Assembly: GCA_963931925.1 (NCBI GenBank)
Contig: OZ007579.1
Location: forward strand, 35,790,466 to 35,854,465
Length of the DNA: 64,000 nt
From: Onchidella celtica
Lineage: Eukaryota > Mollusca > Gastropoda > Systellommatophora > Onchidiidae
Reading direction: 5' to 3'
Position 1 is the first letter of the stretch. Every line of letters begins with the position of its first letter. This document shows positions 59,402 to 64,000 of the stretch, piece after piece. Made by a program: the position numbers and the translations under genes. The notes under the pieces were generated by a model, which was given only the letters and a program-made list of their open reading frames with translations, was not told where the DNA came from and ran no database searches.

Positions 59402-61952
59402 ACTGACGAACTCATTTTAAAAAAAAAAAAAGTGTAATGAGATCGGGGGGGGAAAAAAAACACCTGAGATGGATGACGATATAATCTTCGTTTGCTTTTT
59501 TCTTTTTGTTTAAAAAGAAAATCCAAGACATATGTTGTTTTTTATTTGTTGTGCAGTTCAGCTTGGAATTGTTATTGAAGTCTGTCTTGCTTTATGGTGT
59601 CAAATCTTCCTCTATGCAACCAGTCTTTGTTTCCTTTTAATTGTCATGTGTTGTAAAGAAAATCATGTAACATTAGACAGGTACAGTTTTTTGTGTACAT
59701 ATTACTACAATGACCCTTTGCCTCGCAATGCAAACTTTCATGCTTTTCAAGATGTCATCACCAAAAAAAATAAAAGAAAGAAAGAAAGAAAAAGTATGAG
59801 ATGAGAACGATAGGATATAGAGGTGAAAAAATTGTAAATATTGGTGTGACAGTTGTATGTTTTGCTCGTGAAATTGATCATAATGGAGCCGTTTTGCGTT
59901 GTGCACTTCTGTGTATTTGTAGTTTTTGCAGTTTTTGCGTGAACTTAAAATTACTATGGACAGTATACATACGTTATTCATTGAAGAACTCTGAATTGCA
60001 TGTCAGCAGATGAAATGTCCATGGGAGACTGCTGTCCTACATTGTATCATAACAATCAAGAACTTTCTACATGTCTGTGTGTGTGACTCAAACAATGGCA
60101 GGGCAGTATCTGCACTGTGCTTGAGACCAGCGAACATCGCCATATTTTTTGAAGATTTTATAAGCAGAATTGTTTGACATATCTGACAAGCATAGTTTTT
60201 TTGTTGTTGTTGTTGTTGTTTTTTGTTTTTTTTATATCGTATTATTTTTTCATAATGAAACCAAGCGGAATGGTATCTGTTTGACAATTTCTTGGAATCA
60301 AGCAGAAAGCCTAGACATGAACAGGAAATGCTTTGAAGTTTAGTGGCAGAAATGTCCTTTGAACCAACTTTATCAGTCAGTCTAGAAACTGAAGTGTGTT
60401 CATTGCTTCTGTAAATATGGCAGGGGAATAGGACAAATTACATAGATACATGTATGTAGAATGTTTTACAACTACGTCGCCTTAGAATGACAAGGTTCTA
60501 GCTCCTCTGTTTGGCTGAACTGAGTTACACACTACTTCTACAGGCCTTGTCCATTGTGTGTCAAAGTACCAAGCAGATTCTATGTGTAATTTGTAAGTAC
60601 TGCTACAAAGAAAAACATTCTTTGCTCTAAAAGCTATGTTCACCTGAAACTTCAATCCTCGATTTCTCAAAAGTTGACAAAAAGGAGTTAGAACCTTGTC
60701 ATTCTAAGGGGACGACTATTTAGTGACAAATATAGGGAAGAGGATCCGTATCCCTTAAATCAAGAAGTAGATTTTTTTTTTTTAGATGCAAATGTTCTCA
60801 CTGAGTGTGTGAGAAGACTGGATAAGTTCATTTCACTGTTGGTTCACTATTTTAGTTGGGCCCAATGGATAAATTATGAATCAAAAACAAATAATTTGGG
60901 GCACCTAGATCTCATAGTGATAAGGCCAACAGATTGACCTATGAGAAATTCCAGCAGTGATCCCTTGTGTTATCCTCAGTTATACTATAGAGCAATAGCT
61001 GTTGTCATGCCATGTGCCGTTAAAACCAAATTCAAACAGAACAATTACGCGTACATGTACTTGGCGAGAGCTGTTTGGTAAACTAGTGTAACTTAGCTTT
61101 AAAACAAAAAAAAATTTGAGATACTTAGCATGCTTCATTGCTTATAGCCCTGGGCAGCCTGCAGTTTGTGTTATAAGTTCGGGGTTATATTCCAGAAACT
61201 AAGGGTTAAAATGTTAAATGACATTTTTTGTTTGTTTACTCTATACTGTGGAACAAACCAACTCAACCAAACCTACAAATTTTATGTCATGGCAACAAGT
61301 CGAAGGGCACAAGTCCAGAAGACTGCTGGATCGGAAAAGTAAAAGTAAAGTAATTTGTTTCTAAATTAAAATACATGTATCGTAACTGGTAAATCTGGTA
61401 AAATTAGGTAGTTCTTTGCTTCTCTTGAAAAGTTAGTAAAAAATGAGTTACAACAGTCTACGATATGGCCTTCCTTGTAGTCATAGAAGGTGCTGTGCAA
61501 GTTAAGGTCTTGAATACAAGCAAGAATCCAGGTACATGTGAAATGTTCCAAGTATCAATTCCTACACTGAGTATTTGTTATCACATGGTCAGCTTGTTCA
61601 CTTTTATTGAATGGCACAGTATGACAAACCACTGGAAGCGCACTCGTCTTTATGATTCTCGTTTCATAATTTGACCAAAACATGGCTACCGGCAGCAAAG
61701 AAAACCAAATTAACATTGATATGAAGGCTAAGATCTACTGTCTATTTGATGTTTGTCTTGTTATTTGCCCTTTCTGCTGAAATAGGAGACTTCGGGTATA
61801 ACGAAGCATTTTTGGCAGAACATTATACATGTACCTCATTATAACCAAGTTCCACTATACTAAATACGTTGTACTTGTCAGGGTGAATTGTGTGCAATAT
61901 TGCCATGCAAGAAAACGTAGCTAGAAGAAAGAAAATCTAATTCTATTCAATA
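59402..61952. other. Intergenic, no gene recognised
   Basis: Apart from the LTAG element at 60475 and TTG repeats near 60200, nothing conserved. It ends at the TA before the Tigger-like terminus. Confidence 0.5.
60475..60716. repeat. LTAG element, copy 6, best preserved
   Basis: About 242 bp. It starts CGTCGCCTTAGAATGACAAG and ends CTTGTCATTCTAAGGGGACG plus AC, giving terminal inverted repeats of about 30 bp. TA flanks both sides, consistent with a TA target duplication. Confidence 0.82.
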
Positions 61953-62063
61953 CAGTAGGGGAGGGTGGGGAGAACTTGCCCACCCAGAAAATTATTTGAC
62001 AAAAACAAAAATAGATCGAAACTCAGAAATGATACTCAAATGCAGTTTGTTTCTTCTAAAAGG

Positions 62064-62069
62064 TTTATT
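62064..62069 (-). terminator. Poly(A) signal of the Tigger-like transposase
   Basis: AATAAA on the minus strand, about 190 nt after the stop codon and before the element terminus at 61953. Confidence 0.5.
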
Positions 62070-62153
62070 TCTACTTTCAAAAAAACATTAGTAGTGCAAA
62101 AGTCTATCTCCAATGGGTTTAAAGCTATTGTGTGATTTTCAAGGTATATAAAA

Positions 62154-62234
62154 GTGGGGAGAAGTAGCCCATGGGTGGGGAGAACTAGCCCTTTAAGTGG
62201 GGAGAAGTAGCCCACAGTGGGGAGAACTGGCCCA
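62154..62234. repeat. Subterminal 21-bp repeats of the Tigger-like element
   Basis: Four copies of GTGGGGAGAAnTnGCCC start near 62154, 62175, 62197 and 62217. A fifth copy lies in the terminus at 61966. Each is an imperfect palindrome (GTGGG...CCCAC). They sit in the 3' UTR of the transposase and resemble subterminal transposase-binding sites. Confidence 0.75.
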
Positions 62235-62258
62235 TGATTTTCTTGGCTTTTAAACGAC

Positions 62259-62810
62259 TTAACGAATGTCAATATCCCCAAAATTGACGTCAAATATTAG
62301 TTCTCCCTTGGTCCGCTGAGTAGTGCCATGCACAGTAGGAGCAGACAAGACAGCTCTTAGATTGTTAACGTGGACCGAACACACGTCAGACACTGCAGGC
62401 CTAACAAAATATCCACCCTTGCACTTCAAAAAATCCACTTCTAAGTCATCATCTTCATCTCTTGGTTTTGTTACTTGCCCAACATAGTAACATTTTTTCT
62501 TTTTGGTTGAAAATTCAACAACAACAAAGTCACCCACATTCACTTTTTCCACAACATCCAAACTTAACACATCACCGTCCCACTCTGACTCATTCTCATT
62601 TTCTTTATTGATCACATCACTCAAGCTTATGTCGGAATCAGAATCGGAGTCCTCAATAAAAAGTCTTTTCTTCATAGCAGATGTAGATGGTTTCATCTTG
62701 TTCTTTTTGTCTATTGCTGCCTCTCTTATTCGTTTCATCTCTGGTGTAGACGTGGCAATCATTGTTTTACCCCTCTTCCTCCCTCTGGTACTTTCTTTCC
62801 TTGGTGCAGC
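62259..62810 (-). CDS. pogo/Tigger-like transposase, last exon
   Basis: Begins after TTCACAG and reads in phase with the exon before it: AAPRKESTRGRKRGKTMIAT and onward. It has a basic patch, an acidic stretch with Ser-Asp repeats (DSDSDSDISL), and a C-terminal module GDFVVVEFSTKKKKCYYVGQ with DLEVDFLK, a pattern I recall at the C-terminus of other invertebrate Tigger-like transposases. It ends IDIR then a stop at 62259. Confidence 0.85.
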   Translation of the reverse strand, partial: AAPRKESTRGRKRGKTMIATSTPEMKRIREAAIDKKNKMKPSTSAMKKRLFIEDSDSDSDISLSDVINKENENESEWDGDVLSLDVVEKVNVGDFVVVEFSTKKKKCYYVGQVTKPRDEDDDLEVDFLKCKGGYFVRPAVSDVCSVHVNNLRAVLSAPTVHGTTQRTKGELIFDVNFGDIDIR

Positions 62811-63251
62811 CTGTGAATATAAAAAAAAATTAGGCTATGTCAACAAAGTGTTCCATATTTAACTTAAACAAGTTAATGCTGAAAATATTATTTTGTGAAA
62901 CATGTACATAAGAAGTAGTACACAGTACAGAGCAAAGAATTTTTTTTTCAAAGAGCAGGGCATTTGTCATTTTTTTTCTTGACTTTCATATTATTGCTTA
63001 GCGTCCCAATCAACATGATTAGGCCCCCTACTACAGTTACATTGGAAATGGCATGCTTGACTATTCCATCTGAAGTACCTGTGGATGAATAAAAAATAAA
63101 CACCCATAGAAAAGTGGCTTGACTGGAATTCAAACCCCGGGACTACGATTTGAGAGTGAAGAGCACCAATCTCCCGACCTTCCGTGCTGGCAACGTAGGG
63201 CCTAATAAAGAGCTAGAAAAATAGAGAACTCTGCGGAACAAACAAACTTAC
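62811..63251 (-). other. Intron of the Tigger-like transposase
   Basis: 441 bp with a GTAAGT donor and a TTCACAG acceptor (minus strand). It holds a tRNA-like stretch at about 63115-63195. Confidence 0.75.
63115..63195 (-). repeat. Possible tRNA-related SINE fragment
   Basis: On the minus strand it reads like a tRNA 3' half: ACTCTCAAATCGTAG then GGGGTTTGAATTCC, close to a B-box promoter. No acceptor stem was found, so a real tRNA gene is unlikely. Confidence 0.35.
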
Positions 63252-64000
63252 CTTTGGGTATCCACAGAGATCAACAGGACTGACCGCAAAAGGACTTGTA
63301 GTCACTGGTGTAGATGATGCAGGCGGGTTCACAGATGCGGTTGGAGTTTGGACTTCGTTTGATGACGTAGACTGTTCAGTTTGTGCTGTTGTCGGAGCTG
63401 GAGTTGAAGTTGCCGAAGTGGAAGCTGCACTTGTAGCTGACGAAGTGGTTTCCTGAAGTGGTGCTGGGCGATCAGTGACATCGCTGGGCATGTATTCTGT
63501 ACCGTCAAAGACATCCCTGTCCAGTGGCCAAACACCCGAAACATTGAAGCCCGAGATAATGCTCTTGGGAGTTGCAGCCTTTGGAAAAGCATTTCCTCCA
63601 AGTTCAGCCATTTGGTAGATGCTGAGTGTTTTGCCAGGGTTGCGGAGCATCCAGGAATTTGCCTCAGCTCCAAAAGCAGCTTTTAGTGGCCCAAACACTG
63701 TCCTGTCGAGAGGCTGGGTTTTGTTTGATGTGTGAGGAGGTAATGTTACAATAGTAATGTGATTTGATTTTGCCTCTTCAAGCGCTGCATATGCTATATG
63801 ACTCTCGTGGTTGTCCATGACCAAGACAATAGGATGGGTTGCAGATGGTCGAACGTGTTTGACAATGTGCTTGATGACCAACACAAAGTTTTCACATGTC
63901 ATCCAGCCCGATTTATGAACAAGTCCCAATGAACCTTCCGGAGCACCGTTCATCATGGCATCCTTTTTTTGTTTTCTAGGAAATATGAACACAGGTGGCA
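63252..64000 (-). CDS. pogo/Tigger-like DDE transposase, exon (partial at window edge)
   Basis: Open to the window edge, starting PPVFIFPRKQKKDAM. It carries the DDE_1 (CENP-B/jerky/Tigger) signatures VLVMDNHESHI with the second catalytic Asp, LPPHTSNKTQPLDRTVFGPL with the third, and GFNVSGVWPLDRDVF. A Ser/Thr/Pro/Ala-rich linker follows. The frame ends LCGYPK at a donor (GTAAGT), phase 0. The DNA-binding helix-turn-helix and the first Asp must lie beyond the right edge. Confidence 0.88.

Larger units (their letters stand above)
61953..64000 (-). mobile_element. pogo/Tigger-like DNA transposon, right part outside the window
   Basis: A DDE transposase gene on the minus strand runs off the right edge. 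Its downstream end is marked by TA then CAGTAGGGGAGGGTGGGGAG from 61953, matching the TA target and CAG-start termini typical of pogo/Tigger elements. The other terminus is outside the window, so the terminal repeat cannot be confirmed here. Confidence 0.75.

Overview
The window is nuclear DNA of a metazoan, most likely a marine mollusc and perhaps a gastropod. It carries one host gene with vertebrate-like GT-AG introns and a lophotrochozoan style of repeat load: tRNA-derived SINEs, many small inverted-repeat elements, a Helitron, a Ty3/gypsy element and a pogo/Tigger element. The taxon call is inference from gene structure and repeat style; nothing here names the species. No prokaryotic operon, phage or CRISPR array is present.

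Host gene. The plus strand from 19,496 to 55,937 encodes phosphatidylinositol 4-kinase III beta (PI4KB). I could trace 14 coding exons whose phases all fit, giving 3,465 nt and 1,154 residues. A non-coding 5' exon probably begins at 19,193. The first exon encodes a long His-rich and Ser-rich N-terminus. The lipid-kinase-unique helical region starts near residue 390, a conserved RSRS site lies near residue 592, and the kinase domain is complete: Lys near 900, the D-R-H-N-G-N loop and DFG near 1025.

Mobile DNA. Upstream of PI4KB (9,416-13,857, minus) is a Helitron RepHel gene with only two visible lesions. Intron 5 holds an antisense, apparently intact Ty3/gypsy element (36,897-42,552) with 168-bp LTRs differing at two positions, a 5-bp target duplication and a 1,672-residue gag-pol frame. 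Next to its 5' LTR is an unusual complementarity that looks like Tf1-type self-priming. The right edge (61,953 to the end) holds a pogo/Tigger-like transposon whose transposase has two visible exons and subterminal repeats related to its terminus. Seven copies of one tRNA-derived SINE, seven or more copies of one inverted-repeat element and several smaller MITE-like families fill introns and flanks.

Simple and tandem repeats are abundant: G/C homopolymers up to 25 bp, CT/CA, TAC, ATCC and GA-rich arrays, and minisatellites of 36-100 bp. The most notable host-gene oddity is a cluster of three partial tandem copies of PI4KB exon 3, each with its splice-acceptor region, just upstream of the real exon. 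Regions 1-9,400, 13,900-19,190 and 55,940-61,950 hold repeats but no host gene that I can recognise.
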